From Ancylobacter sp. WKF20 (GTDB taxonomy: Bacteria; Pseudomonadota; Alphaproteobacteria; Rhizobiales; Xanthobacteraceae), in the NCBI RefSeq assembly GCF_029760895.1, contig NZ_CP121679.1, forward strand, positions 2,232,001 through 2,296,000: a stretch of 64,000 bases of DNA, given 5' to 3'. The notes beneath the pieces are model-generated. The model saw only the letters and a program-made list of their open reading frames with translations, made no database searches and was not told where the DNA came from. Of the stretch, positions 15,988 to 24,853 are shown in pieces; within the stretch, counting starts at the first letter, position 1; each line of letters begins with the position of its first letter. A program made the translations under genes and the position numbers.

Positions 15988-17139
15988 CTACTCCGCCGCC
16001 AGCGCGAAGGAGCGGTCGAAGCCGCCGACGCGCTCGGCGATATAGTGCATGAAATCGTAGATCGGCCGCTCCAGATAGGAGAGATGGCCCGCCCGCGCGG
16101 CGTCCGCGCTGAGGCCCCGGAAGACCTTTTCCGTGCAGCCGCGATCCTCGAGATTCACCGCGTCGAGCAGTGACTTGAGCGTCGCCACATAGGCGTCGGC
16201 GCGTGGGTCGGCCATGAATTCGGGCGACAGGCCGCCGCCGAACAGGATCTCGACCTGACCGGGCCCGCGCGGGTGCAGCGAGAGATACCAGAAATAGCCC
16301 GGCGTCAGCGTGATCAGATGGCTGGGATAGAGCGCGAGCAGCGCGGTCGTCTTGCGCCAGCGCCCCTCCAGGCGCGTGTTGTCGGGATGGGCATTGCCGA
16401 TGGCGAGCGAGGCTTCCTTGGTGATCCAGTGATAGTTGAACGCCGCGAGGCCGGGCGGGCACTCCATCTCCTCGAGTTTGGAGTGGCCGCCCACCGTGTC
16501 GGCGTGGCAGACCGGCAGGTGGTAGCTCTCCATGAAGTTCTCCGCGAGCACCTTCCAGTTGGTGTCCCACACATGGGTCTCGCGGAAGCACTCGACATAG
16601 TTCTCCATCTGGTAGGGCGCGATCATCGCCTCCAGCCCGCCCAGCGCCGAGGCGACGCTCGGGCGGTCCTTGTCGAGGGTGATGTAGATCCAGCCGAGCC
16701 ATTCCTCGCAGCGGATCGCCGGCAGCGCGTAGTCCTCCTTGCAGAAGCCCGTCGTCTCGCCCATGAACGGCGCCCCGCGCAGCCGGCCGTCAAGGCCATA
16801 GGTCCAGGCGTGGTAGGGGCAGACGATCGCCCGCCGGTTGCCGCTCCCTTCGAGCAGGGTGGACATGCGGTGCAGGCAGACATTGGAGAAAGCGCGCAGC
16901 CCCTCCTTGTCGCGCAGCACGACCACCGGCTGGCCGGCGAGCTCATAAGTGAGATAGTCGCCGACCCCGGCGAGCCGGCTGGAACGCCCGACGCAGATCC
17001 ACTCCCTGGCGAAGATCGACTCCATCTCACGGGCGAGAAAATCGGTGCTGGTGTAGACGCTCGGCGGCATGGCGCGGGCATCGGTGAAGGGCCGGCCGGC
17101 GGCTTCGAGCAGTTCGGCGACGGGCTTTGTCAGCAACAT
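15988..17139 (-). CDS. Rieske non-heme iron oxygenase, alpha subunit
   Basis: Oxygenase component of a Rieske mono- or dioxygenase. From the ATG at 17139 (MLLTKPVAELLE) it has 383 residues. The Rieske [2Fe-2S] ligands are C88, H90, C107 and H110 (CLHRM and CPYHAW). The catalytic iron region follows (ENFMESYHLPVCHADT), with the two His of the facial triad. Size and pattern fit ring-hydroxylating or N-demethylating oxygenases (betaine-type). No reductase or ferredoxin gene is adjacent, so electrons must come from elsewhere. A divergent LysR regulator starts 101 bp away and probably controls it. Substrate unknown. Confidence 0.87.
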   Translation of the reverse strand: MLLTKPVAELLEAAGRPFTDARAMPPSVYTSTDFLAREMESIFAREWICVGRSSRLAGVGDYLTYELAGQPVVVLRDKEGLRAFSNVCLHRMSTLLEGSGNRRAIVCPYHAWTYGLDGRLRGAPFMGETTGFCKEDYALPAIRCEEWLGWIYITLDKDRPSVASALGGLEAMIAPYQMENYVECFRETHVWDTNWKVLAENFMESYHLPVCHADTVGGHSKLEEMECPPGLAAFNYHWITKEASLAIGNAHPDNTRLEGRWRKTTALLALYPSHLITLTPGYFWYLSLHPRGPGQVEILFGGGLSPEFMADPRADAYVATLKSLLDAVNLEDRGCTEKVFRGLSADAARAGHLSYLERPIYDFMHYIAERVGGFDRSFALAAE

Positions 17140-17240
17140 GGGGGGCGTCCTTGTCTTGCCGGGAGCGAAACGTCCGCCAGATTGCACCCGCTCTAAAAAC
17201 GGTAAAAACTCATTCGTCCTGCGTTTGAGGCTTAAAGAAT

Positions 17241-18167
17241 ATGGTTCGCTACACGCTGCGCCAATGCGCCTATTTCCGGGCCATCGCCAAACAGGGCGGC
17301 ATCGCGCAGGCCGCGCGGGCGCTGAACATCTCCCAGCCCTCCGTCGCGCAGGCGCTGGACAAGCTGGAGGACGTGACCGGCCTCGTGCTGTTCGAGCGGC
17401 ATCACGCGCGCGGGCTGACGCTGACGCTCCATGGCCGCATCTTTCTGGATCACGTGACGCGGCTGGAGCAGCAGGCGCAGCAGGTGGAACGCGAGGCCGC
17501 CGCGCTGGCGGCGGAGGCAGCCGGTGAGATACGGCTCGGAGTATTCTCGACGCTCGCGCCCTTCTACGCCGCCGGCCTCATCCGGGGCTTCGCCGCGCTG
17601 GCGCCGGCCGTGATGGTGCGTCCGCGCGAGATGCCGCTCGCCGACCTTGCCGAGGCGCTGCGGGATGGGTCGATCGATCTCGCCCTCACCTATGATCGCG
17701 GCGGGGATCCGACGGGGCTTTCCTTCACCGAACTCGCCGCGCTCCGCCCCTATGTGGTGCTGCCCGCCGATCACCGGCTCGCGCACCGCGCCTCCCTCGA
17801 CATCACCGAACTCGCGGAGGAGCCTTATGTGATGCTCGACGGGCCGGGAAGCCGCGGCTATTTCGAGGATCTTCTGCGCGAGATCGGCATCAGTCCCCGC
17901 ATCGCCTATGTCGCGACCTCGCTGGAAGCGGCGCGCAGCGCGGTCGCAGCGGGCTTCGGCTTCACCCTGCTGGTGATGCGCCCGCCCTCCTCCGTCACCT
18001 ATGACGGGAGCCGCGTGACGACACTGGACATCGACAACCCGGTGCGCCCGCTGGGGGTCGTCCTCGCGGCGCGCGCGGGGGCGCATCGCGGCCGCATTCT
18101 CGAGCGCTTCACCGCCCATGCGATCGACTATGTCGCCGCCCGCCATCCGGCAAGCAGCGGGCCTTAG
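17241..18167 (+). CDS. LysR-family transcriptional regulator
   Basis: A 308-residue LysR regulator with an N-terminal winged helix-turn-helix (YFRAIAKQGGIAQAARALNISQPSVAQALDKLE) region followed by a periplasmic-binding-like effector domain (GEIRLGVFSTLAPFYAAGLI, then DLALTYDRGGDP). It is divergent from the Rieske oxygenase gene, the standard LysR arrangement, and the 101-bp gap probably holds both promoters. Its 3' end overlaps the convergent lipoprotein gene by 4 bp. Confidence 0.93.
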   Translation: MVRYTLRQCAYFRAIAKQGGIAQAARALNISQPSVAQALDKLEDVTGLVLFERHHARGLTLTLHGRIFLDHVTRLEQQAQQVEREAAALAAEAAGEIRLGVFSTLAPFYAAGLIRGFAALAPAVMVRPREMPLADLAEALRDGSIDLALTYDRGGDPTGLSFTELAALRPYVVLPADHRLAHRASLDITELAEEPYVMLDGPGSRGYFEDLLREIGISPRIAYVATSLEAARSAVAAGFGFTLLVMRPPSSVTYDGSRVTTLDIDNPVRPLGVVLAARAGAHRGRILERFTAHAIDYVAARHPASSGP

Positions 18168-18880
18168 GCCGGCAGGACGACGACCTTGGTCTTCACCGGC
18201 GTCTCGTTATAGAGCTCGATCATGTCCTGGCTGAGCAGGCCGACGCAGCCGCTGGTGACGCCGGAGCCGATCGATTCCGGGTCGCTGGTCGCGTAGATCG
18301 TGTAGAGCGTGTAGACGCCGTTCTGGTAGAGATGCAGCGTGCGCGCGCCGAGCGGGTTGTCGAGGCCACCCGGCATGCCGCCGGCATATTTCGCTGCTTC
18401 CGGCTGGCGCTGAATCATCTCCTTGGGCGGTGTCCAAGTCGCCCATTCGCTCTTGCGTCCGACATAGGCGTCGCCGCTCCACAGGAAGCCGGCGCGGCCG
18501 ACATTGGCGCCGTAGCGGGTCGCCATGCCCTCCTCCTCGATCCGGTAGACATAGTAATTGCCGGGATCGACGATGATCGTGCCGGGGGCCTCCTCCGTCT
18601 CATAGCGGACGGTGCGGCGGAAATATTTCGGATTGACCTTGGTGACATCGACCGCCGGGATCGGGAACTTCTCCTCCGGCACGGGGCCATAGACCTTGGC
18701 CGCCTCGGCGAGTGTCATGCCCTCCTGTTTGGCGCAGCCGGCGAGCCCCAGCGCACCGAGGCCGATGGCCGAGCCGGCGAGGAAGGAGCGGCGGCTGAGC
18801 ATTTCCATCCGGTCGCGCCCCGGCGCGTCCCGCGCGCCGGCATTCTCACCGTTCCTGTCGATCATGTCGGACTTTTCCAT
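18164..18880 (-). CDS. L,D-transpeptidase (YkuD)-like lipoprotein with altered active site
   Basis: A 238-residue exported protein. Residues 29-49 form a Tat-like signal with lipobox (SRRSFLAGSAIG then LAGC, Cys49), so it is probably a lipoprotein of the cell envelope. The YkuD fold follows: GNYYVYRIEEEG, LHLYQNGVYTLYTIYATSD and SGVTSGC with the nucleophile at Cys212. In normal enzymes an HGT motif lies 16 residues before the Cys; here that His is Tyr196 (IYAT), and the Arg after the Cys (GCIR) is Gly214. It may cross-link peptidoglycan poorly, bind muropeptides, or use another base. Start could be the ATG at 18880 or a later one near residue 25. Confidence 0.8.
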   Translation of the reverse strand: MEKSDMIDRNGENAGARDAPGRDRMEMLSRRSFLAGSAIGLGALGLAGCAKQEGMTLAEAAKVYGPVPEEKFPIPAVDVTKVNPKYFRRTVRYETEEAPGTIIVDPGNYYVYRIEEEGMATRYGANVGRAGFLWSGDAYVGRKSEWATWTPPKEMIQRQPEAAKYAGGMPGGLDNPLGARTLHLYQNGVYTLYTIYATSDPESIGSGVTSGCVGLLSQDMIELYNETPVKTKVVVLPA

Positions 18881-19043
18881 GCGCGGCGGCCACCGGAGAA
18901 CGCCTCTCCGGCACGCAGCCTCTGGCCTCGTGCTGCGCTGGGATACTCGGTGCGTGGCGGGACTGGCAAGCGCGGGCCCGCCCTCCGGCAGGCCCGTTCA
19001 CTCAGCCGTGAGGTCATGCGCACCCTGTTCCAGCTCCCCGATA

Positions 19044-19069
19044 CCGGCGGGCTGTACGGCGCCCGCCGG
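19044..19069 (-). terminator. Hairpin downstream of otnK
   Basis: Perfect 9-bp GC arms CCGGCGGGC (19044-19052) and GCCCGCCGG (19061-19069) with an 8-nt loop lie 24 bp past the stop of the last gene of the tetronate operon. A second, weaker hairpin (CGGGCC/GGCCCG, 18973-18996) follows. Neither has a U-run. Confidence 0.5.
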
Positions 19070-19092
19070 GCTCAGGCGACAAGGCGTCAGCT

Positions 19093-20373
19093 TCAGGGCA
19101 TCAGCTTCAGCGCGTCCGCGAAGAAGTCCGGCCCACCGAAATTGCCGGACTTCAGCGCCAGCAGCATGTCCGGCTTGCCGGTGCCGGCGGTGCGCAGCAC
19201 GGGAACGCCCGGCGCGATCTCCGGGCCGATAAGGAAGGCGGGGATGGCGAGCCGGTCGACGACGGCGCCGGAGGTCTCGCCCCCGGCAATGACCAGCCGG
19301 CGCACACCCTTGGCAGCAAACCCCGCCGCGATGGCCGAGAGTGCCTGCTCGATGGCATGGCCCGCCTTGTCGCGGCCATGCCGGGCCTGCAGCGCCGCCA
19401 CGCTGTCCGGCTTGGCGCTGGTGGCGATCAGCACCGGGCCGGACGTCAGGCGCTCCAGCGCCCAGGCGAGCGCGGGCGAGATCGGATCGGACTCCGTAAT
19501 GAGCGCTTCGGGATCGAGGCGCAGCACGGGCATCCAGCTCTCGGCCCGGGCGATCTGCTCCAGCGTCGCCTGCGAGCAGCTGCCGGCGAGGCAGGCGGCG
19601 GGGCCGCCGATCGGCTCGCCCAGAGCCGCGCCGGCCGCCGCACCTCCAGCAACCCGGCCAGACGCGACCAGTGCCTGCGCGAGGCCCAGCCCGAAACCGG
19701 AGGCCCCGACCGAGACCTTCTGGCCGAGCGCCGCGCGGCCAATGGCTTCGAGATTGCGGTCCTCCACGACATCGACGATGGCCGAACCCGCGCCGCCGGC
19801 GGCCAGTTCCGCCAGCCGGGCCGCGATGGCATCCGGGCCGTTCAGCACCGTGGCGAGATCGACCAGCCCGACCGTCGAGCCGCTCTGGCGGGCGAGAACG
19901 CGCACCAGATTGGCGTCCCGCATCGGGTTGAGCGGGTGGTCCTTAAGCGGGCTCTCGTTCAGCGGCACGGAGCCGACGAACAGATTGCCCTGATAGACGG
20001 TGCGCCGGTTCTGAGGGAAGGCAGGCGTGACGAGGACGATAGGGTCGCCCGCATCGGCGCGCAGCGCGTCCATCACCGGGCCGATATTGCCGGCATCGGT
20101 GGAATCGAAGGTCGAGCAGATCTTGAACAGCACATGGCCGGCGCCGCGCGCGCGCAGCCAGCGATCCGCCGCGCGCGAAGCCGCGACCGCCGTCGACGCC
20201 TCGATCGACCGGCTCTTCAGCGCCACAACGATGGCGTCGACCTCCGGCAAGACGAGATCATCCGCCGGCACGCCGATGGTCTGCACGGTGCGAAGGCCCG
20301 CCAAGGTGAGGGTGTTGGCGAGGTCCGACGCGCCGGTGTAGTCGTCCGCGATGCAGCCGAGGGCGAGGGTCAT
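19093..20373 (-). CDS. otnK: 3-oxo-tetronate kinase (DUF1537 family)
   Basis: Four-carbon acid-sugar kinase that phosphorylates 3-oxo-tetronate at O4 in the pathway assigned to the DUF1537 family. The 426 residues start with LGCIADDYTGASDLANTL, the family's N-terminal substrate motif, and carry a C-terminal nucleotide-binding domain (VRRLVIAGGETSGAVVDRL). Length is typical (420-430). The start codon overlaps the stop of otnI by 4 bp, so they are coupled. The presence of LtnD, OtnI and OtnC nearby makes this the L-threonate/D-erythronate kinase rather than a PdxA2-linked DtnK. Confidence 0.92.
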   Translation of the reverse strand: MTLALGCIADDYTGASDLANTLTLAGLRTVQTIGVPADDLVLPEVDAIVVALKSRSIEASTAVAASRAADRWLRARGAGHVLFKICSTFDSTDAGNIGPVMDALRADAGDPIVLVTPAFPQNRRTVYQGNLFVGSVPLNESPLKDHPLNPMRDANLVRVLARQSGSTVGLVDLATVLNGPDAIAARLAELAAGGAGSAIVDVVEDRNLEAIGRAALGQKVSVGASGFGLGLAQALVASGRVAGGAAAGAALGEPIGGPAACLAGSCSQATLEQIARAESWMPVLRLDPEALITESDPISPALAWALERLTSGPVLIATSAKPDSVAALQARHGRDKAGHAIEQALSAIAAGFAAKGVRRLVIAGGETSGAVVDRLAIPAFLIGPEIAPGVPVLRTAGTGKPDMLLALKSGNFGGPDFFADALKLMP

Positions 20374-21152
20374 TTGCTGCTCCGTGCGTAAGGGGCGAAC
20401 CAGCCGAGGCCGGCGACGGTGCCGGCGCGGGGGTTGTATTCGCAGCCGATGAAGCCCTCATAGCCGAGCCGGTCGAGCTGCTCGAACAGAAAAGCGTCGT
20501 TCATTTCGCCCGAGCCCGGCTCATGGCGCTGCGGCACACTGGCGATCTGCACATGGCCGGTGATCGGCATCAGCCGCTCCAGCGCCACCGTCACGTCGCC
20601 ATGCATGATCTGGCGGTGATAGAGGTCGAACTGAAGCTTCAGGTTCGGCAGCGCCAGCTCCGCGATCAGCTCGGCAGCGGCATTGAAATCATTCAGGAAG
20701 TAGCCCGGCATGTTGCGGCCGTTGATCGGCTCGAGCAGCAGGTCGATCCCGTGCTCGGCGAGCCGGCCGGCGGCATGGACCACCGCACGGCGATAGGCGG
20801 CGCGGGCCTCGGGGGCTTGGCGGTCGGCAAGGCCCGCCATGAGGTGCAGCCGCTTCACCTGCGTCGCCTGCGCATAGACCAGCGCGGTCTCGACGCTCGC
20901 CTCCAGCTCGGCAAAACGCTCGGGCAGTGCGGCGATGCCGCGCTCGCCCGCCGCCCAGTCGCCCGGCGGCAGGTTGAACAGCGCCTGCGTCAGACCGTTG
21001 CGGGCGAGCCGCTCGGCAATCGCCTCCGGGGCGTGCTCATAGGGAAAGAGATACTCCACCGCGGTGAAACCCGCCTCGGCCGCCGCGTCGAAGCGGTCGA
21101 GGAAGGCCCATTCGGTGAACATCATCGAGAGGTTGGCGGCGAAACGGGGCAT
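20370..21152 (-). CDS. otnI: 2-oxo-tetronate isomerase (hydroxypyruvate isomerase family)
   Basis: TIM-barrel isomerase interconverting 2-oxo- and 3-oxo-tetronate, step two of the pathway. From the ATG at 21152 (MPRFAANLSMMFTEWAF), preceded by AAGG, it has 260 residues, matching the Hyi/OtnI family. Conserved pieces include EYLFPYEH, LEPINGRNMPGYFLND and a C-terminal EYNPR. It begins 19 bp after ltnD ends and overlaps otnK by 4 bp. Confidence 0.9.
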   Translation of the reverse strand: MPRFAANLSMMFTEWAFLDRFDAAAEAGFTAVEYLFPYEHAPEAIAERLARNGLTQALFNLPPGDWAAGERGIAALPERFAELEASVETALVYAQATQVKRLHLMAGLADRQAPEARAAYRRAVVHAAGRLAEHGIDLLLEPINGRNMPGYFLNDFNAAAELIAELALPNLKLQFDLYHRQIMHGDVTVALERLMPITGHVQIASVPQRHEPGSGEMNDAFLFEQLDRLGYEGFIGCEYNPRAGTVAGLGWFAPYARSSK

Positions 21153-21171
21153 CGGAGGAACCTTGCTTCGG

Positions 21172-22155
21172 TCAGCGCGGCGTGTCGCCCGGCAGCGCGG
21201 TGCCGGTGACCTGCGCATAGAGACGGGCCACGGAGGCGTCGTCGTCGCGGCCCATGCCGGCGGCCGACGTCATCAGGAACATCTGCAGCGCGGCGGCGGA
21301 CACCGGCACCGGGAACTTCGCGCCGCGCGCCATGTCCTGGATAATGCCGAGATCCTTGACGAAGATGTCGACCGCGCTGCGCGGGGTGTAATCACCGTCA
21401 AGCACGTGGGGGATGCGGTTCTCGAACATCCAGGAATTGCCGGCGGACTGGGTGATGACCTCATACACCTTGGCGATGTCCAGCCCCTGCCGGGCGGCGA
21501 AGGCGATGGCCTCGCAGGCGGCGGCGATGTGCACGCCGGCGAGCAGCTGGTTGATCATCTTGAACGCCGCGCCCTGGCCGGCGGCATCACCCAGCTCATA
21601 GAGCTTGGCGGCCATGGCATCGAGCGCGGCGCGCGCGCGGGTGAAGGCGGCGGGCGTGCCGGAGGCAAGGATGGTGAGCTCGCCACTGGCCGCGCGCTGG
21701 GCACCGCCGCTGATCGGCGCGTCGAGATAGAGGCGGCCGGTCGCCTCAAGCCGGGCGGCGAGCGCGCGGGCAATCTCCGGATCCATGGTGGCGGAGGACA
21801 CGAACACGCTCCCGGCGGGAAGCGTCTCGGCGACGCCCCCGGCACCGAACAGAATGGCCTCGGTCTGGGCGGCGTTCACCACCACCGACACCACGACATC
21901 CGCCCCGCTAGCCGCTTCGGCCGGTGTGCGGGCACCCCGTCCGCCCTCCGCGACGAAGCGCTCCACGGAGGCCGCGCTGACATCGCAGCCCGTCACATTG
22001 AAGCCGGCCCGCCGGAGCGAGGCGGCCATGCCGAAGCCCATGGAGCCGAGACCGATCACCGCGACGCGGAGCGGCACGGCGGCGGGGGCGGAACCGGCCG
22101 CTTCAGCCGGCGCGGAAGGAGCGAATCCGTCGGTCACGATGGAGATCCTCGGCAA
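21172..22155 (-). CDS. ltnD: L-threonate dehydrogenase (3-hydroxyisobutyrate dehydrogenase family)
   Basis: NAD-dependent oxidation of L-threonate to 2-oxo-tetronate, the entry step. The 327-residue protein has a Rossmann motif VAVIGLGSMGFGM after an unusual 28-residue Ala/Pro-rich N-terminal extension, the substrate-binding stretch DAPISGGAQRAASGE, and the catalytic Lys in FKMINQLLAG. An alternative later start would remove the extension, but no good ribosome site is seen there. Position in an operon with otnI, otnK and an MFS transporter gives the specific call; the fold alone would not. Confidence 0.85.
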   Translation of the reverse strand: MPRISIVTDGFAPSAPAEAAGSAPAAVPLRVAVIGLGSMGFGMAASLRRAGFNVTGCDVSAASVERFVAEGGRGARTPAEAASGADVVVSVVVNAAQTEAILFGAGGVAETLPAGSVFVSSATMDPEIARALAARLEATGRLYLDAPISGGAQRAASGELTILASGTPAAFTRARAALDAMAAKLYELGDAAGQGAAFKMINQLLAGVHIAAACEAIAFAARQGLDIAKVYEVITQSAGNSWMFENRIPHVLDGDYTPRSAVDIFVKDLGIIQDMARGAKFPVPVSAAALQMFLMTSAAGMGRDDDASVARLYAQVTGTALPGDTPR

Positions 22156-22185
22156 GTGCAGGGAATGGAATCACAAGAAGAGAAA

Positions 22186-22211
22186 GGGGCCCGCCGGGTC
22201 GGGCGGGCCCC
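22186..22211 (-). terminator. Intrinsic terminator-like hairpin between the MFS gene and ltnD
   Basis: Perfect 10-bp arms GGGGCCCGCC (22186-22195) and GGCGGGCCCC (22202-22211) with a 6-nt loop begin 7 bp after the MFS gene stop. On the minus strand they are followed by the pyrimidine-rich run CTTTCTCTTCTTG. ltnD sits downstream on the same strand, so this may reduce read-through between ltnD and the transporter gene that precedes it in transcription. Confidence 0.6.
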
Positions 22212-22217
22212 GCTCGA

Positions 22218-23531
22218 TCAGCGGTTGACGAGCTTGGCGGGCGTGCTCAGCACGGCGATGACGCCAATGACCAGGAAACCGGCCAGCACATACATGCCGA
22301 CCTGCGTCGAGCCGGTGAAGTCCTTCAGGAAGCCGATCAGATAGGGGCTCACGAACCCCGCCAGATTGCCGACCGAATTGATGAAGGCGATGCCCGCCGC
22401 CGCAGCGGTGCCCGAGAGGAACGCCGTCGGCAGCGACCAGAACAGCGGCGCGCAGGTAATCACGCCGGCTGCCGCCACCGAGAGGCTGGCGATCGCGATC
22501 ACCGTGCTGCTCGACGTCGCCGCGACGATGAAGCCGATCGCCCCCAGCGTGGCCGGAATGATGAGGTGCCAGCGCCGCTCGCGGTGATGATCGGCGCTGC
22601 GACCGACCAGGATCATGGTCACCACCGCGCACAGGAAGGGAATGGCGCTGATGAGGCCGATGTTGAAATTGCCCACCACGCCCGTCGCCTTGACCAGCGT
22701 CGGCAACCAGAAGGTCAGCGCATACTGCCCGGTGACGAAGGAGAAATAGATCAGGCACATCAGCCAGACGCGCCCATCGGTGAACACGGCGCCGACAGAC
22801 GGCGGCGTCGCCTTGGTACGGGCGTCCTCGGCGACTTCCTTCTCAAGCAGCTGCTTCTCCTCCTCGGAGAGCCAGTTGGCGCCGCGGATGCTGTTGTCGA
22901 GCCAGAAATAGACCGCGATGCCGAGCAGCACGGCCGGGATCGCCTCGATCAGGAACATCCACTGCCAGCCGGCCATGCCGCCATTGTCATGGAAAGCGTC
23001 CATGATCCAGCCGGAGAGCGGGTTGCCAAAAATGCCGGAGATCGGGATCGCCGACATGAACACGGCAATGATCTTGGCGCGGCGGTGCGAGGGGTACCAA
23101 TAGGTCAAATAGAGGATGATGCCCGGGTAGAAGCCGGCCTCGGCCACGCCCAGGAGGAAACGCAGCACATAGAACATCGGCGCGCTGGAGACGAACATGA
23201 AGCAGGCCGAGAGGATGCCCCACGACACCATGATGCGAGCGATCCACACCCGGGCGCCGATCTTGTGCAGCAGAATGTTGCTGGGCACCTCGAACAGGAA
23301 ATAGCCAATAAAGAAGACGCCGGCCCCGAAGCCGAACACGGTCTCGCTGAAACCGAGATCCTGCGACATCTGCAGCTTGGCAAAGCCGACATTGACCCGG
23401 TCGAGATAGGCAATGACGTAGCAGAGCATCAGGAACGGAACGATCCGCCAGAAGACCTTGCCATAGGCGCGCTTTTCGAGATCGCGCGACTGCAGGCCCG
23501 CGCTGGCGAGCGCTTGCGTAGTGGCGTTCAT
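22218..23531 (-). CDS. MFS transporter, anion:cation symporter type (probable tetronate uptake)
   Basis: A 437-residue, 12-helix major facilitator of the ACS type used for sugar acids and tartrate. Visible features are the N-terminal RIVPFLMLCYVIAYLDRVNVG helix, the ACS-like FEVPSNILLHKIGARVWIAR loop, and a central cytoplasmic loop near LSEEEKQLLEKEV. GGGGAGTGAACC before the ATG is a good ribosome site. It is first in the minus-strand tetronate operon, directly beside the divergent LacI regulator and its operators, so uptake of threonate/erythronate is the likely role. Confidence 0.88.
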   Translation of the reverse strand: MNATTQALASAGLQSRDLEKRAYGKVFWRIVPFLMLCYVIAYLDRVNVGFAKLQMSQDLGFSETVFGFGAGVFFIGYFLFEVPSNILLHKIGARVWIARIMVSWGILSACFMFVSSAPMFYVLRFLLGVAEAGFYPGIILYLTYWYPSHRRAKIIAVFMSAIPISGIFGNPLSGWIMDAFHDNGGMAGWQWMFLIEAIPAVLLGIAVYFWLDNSIRGANWLSEEEKQLLEKEVAEDARTKATPPSVGAVFTDGRVWLMCLIYFSFVTGQYALTFWLPTLVKATGVVGNFNIGLISAIPFLCAVVTMILVGRSADHHRERRWHLIIPATLGAIGFIVAATSSSTVIAIASLSVAAAGVITCAPLFWSLPTAFLSGTAAAAGIAFINSVGNLAGFVSPYLIGFLKDFTGSTQVGMYVLAGFLVIGVIAVLSTPAKLVNR

Positions 23532-23624
23532 GGTTCACTCCCCAGGAGCCACGGGCGATCACATGCCGCCCGTAAGAGCCAAAACCGGACCGCTTGACGC
23601 GGACTTCTTCCATGCGATGACAAT

Positions 23625-23640
23625 TTGGCAGCGCTTCCAT
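23625..23640. promoter_or_regulatory. LacI-family operator O1 (imperfect)
   Basis: TTGGCAGCGCTTCCAT matches the palindrome at 23657 except for two positions in its right half. It lies 94 bp upstream of the MFS start. Its centre is 32 bp, about three helical turns, from the second site, which would allow cooperative binding by the LacI-type regulator encoded at 23798. Confidence 0.75.
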
Positions 23641-23656
23641 TTTGCAGTATCAATAA

Positions 23657-23672
23657 TTGGCAGCGCTGCCAA
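23657..23672. promoter_or_regulatory. LacI-family operator O2 (perfect palindrome)
   Basis: TTGGCAGCGCTGCCAA is a perfect 16-bp palindrome with the GCGC centre typical of LacI/GalR operators. It lies in the divergent region between the MFS gene and the regulator gene, the natural site for control of both transcripts. Confidence 0.85.
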
Positions 23673-23797
23673 CAGGATTTTTCGTGGAATTGTCATGGAC
23701 ACATGGCGCCTCGCCGCGGCTCGAAGCTCCGGCCGGGATCGTGCTACGACGATGTCCGCTCGTGGGGCCATGGCCCGTGCGGGAACGGGGACGGACG

Positions 23798-24817
23798 ATG
23801 ACCGATGACGATGCGCGCGTGACCGCAAGGCCTTCTGCTGCCGTGACTCTCAGCGACGTGGCGCGCGAAGCCCGGGTCGGCGAGAGCACCGCGTCCCGCG
23901 TGCTGCGCAGCCAGGGTTCGTTCTCGGAGAAGACCCGCAAGCGGGTAGCGGAAGCCGCCGAGCGGCTGGGCTATACTCCCAATCGCATCGCCGGCACGCT
24001 GGCCTCGACCGGCTCGCGGCTGATCGGCATCGTCGTGCCATCCTTCGCCAATATCGTATTTTCCGACGTGCTGAGCGGGGCCAACCGGGCGCTCGATGCG
24101 GCGGGCTTCCAGTCGGTCATCGGCCTCAGCGAGTATCAGCAGGAGCGCGAGGAACACATCGTCCGTTCGCTGCTGTCCTGGCGCCCCGCCGGGCTTATCC
24201 TTGCCGGCCTTGAGCACAGCCCGGCGACCACGGCGATGCTGCGCAACAGCGGCGTGCGTATCGCCGAACTGCTGGATATCGACGGCGACGGCATCGACAT
24301 CGTCGTCGGCTTTTCCAACGTGCAGGCCGGCCGCGCCAGCGCCGAGTTCCTTCTGTCGCGCGGCTACCGCAACATCGGCTATGTCGGCCACGATCTGGAG
24401 CGTGATCGCCGCGCGGCCAAGCGATTCGCCGGTTTCTCCGCGGCCCTCGCCGAGCAGGGCATCTCTTTGGCCGATCAGGACATCGCGCCCGCGCCGTCCT
24501 CGGTGGAGGCCGGTCAGGCCGGGCTGATGCGCCTGCTGGAGCGGGGCACGCGGCTGGACGCAGTATACTTCTCCAATGATGACATGGCGCTCGGCGGTTA
24601 TTTTCTGTGCCAGTCGAAAGGCATCGCCATTCCCGAGCAACTGGCGCTGTTCGGCTATAACGGCCTCGACATCGCCCGCTCCACCCCGCTACCGCTGTCG
24701 ACCATCCGCACGCCCCGCCTGAAGATCGGCGAGACCGGCGCGCATCTCATCGCCACGGGCGCGCCTCCCCAGACGGTCGATCTGGGCTTCGAGCTCATTG
24801 AAGGCGCGACCGCGTGA
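23798..24817 (+). CDS. LacI-family transcriptional regulator of tetronate catabolism
   Basis: A 339-residue LacI/GalR regulator from the ATG at 23798 (MTDDDARVTARPS). The DNA-binding domain reads VTLSDVAREARVGESTASRVLR with hinge region EAAERLGYTPNRIAGTLAS, followed by a sugar-binding-type effector domain (LIGIVVPSFANIVFSDVL to the C-terminus). The longer frame beginning at 23657 would start inside the operator palindrome and is rejected. It is co-oriented with otnC (36 bp gap) and divergent from the MFS-ltnD-otnI-otnK operon, so it likely represses both in the absence of a pathway acid sugar. Confidence 0.92.
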   Translation: MTDDDARVTARPSAAVTLSDVAREARVGESTASRVLRSQGSFSEKTRKRVAEAAERLGYTPNRIAGTLASTGSRLIGIVVPSFANIVFSDVLSGANRALDAAGFQSVIGLSEYQQEREEHIVRSLLSWRPAGLILAGLEHSPATTAMLRNSGVRIAELLDIDGDGIDIVVGFSNVQAGRASAEFLLSRGYRNIGYVGHDLERDRRAAKRFAGFSAALAEQGISLADQDIAPAPSSVEAGQAGLMRLLERGTRLDAVYFSNDDMALGGYFLCQSKGIAIPEQLALFGYNGLDIARSTPLPLSTIRTPRLKIGETGAHLIATGAPPQTVDLGFELIEGATA

Positions 24818-24853
24818 CCGCCACATACCTCTCCCCTGCCCCAAGGCCCGATC

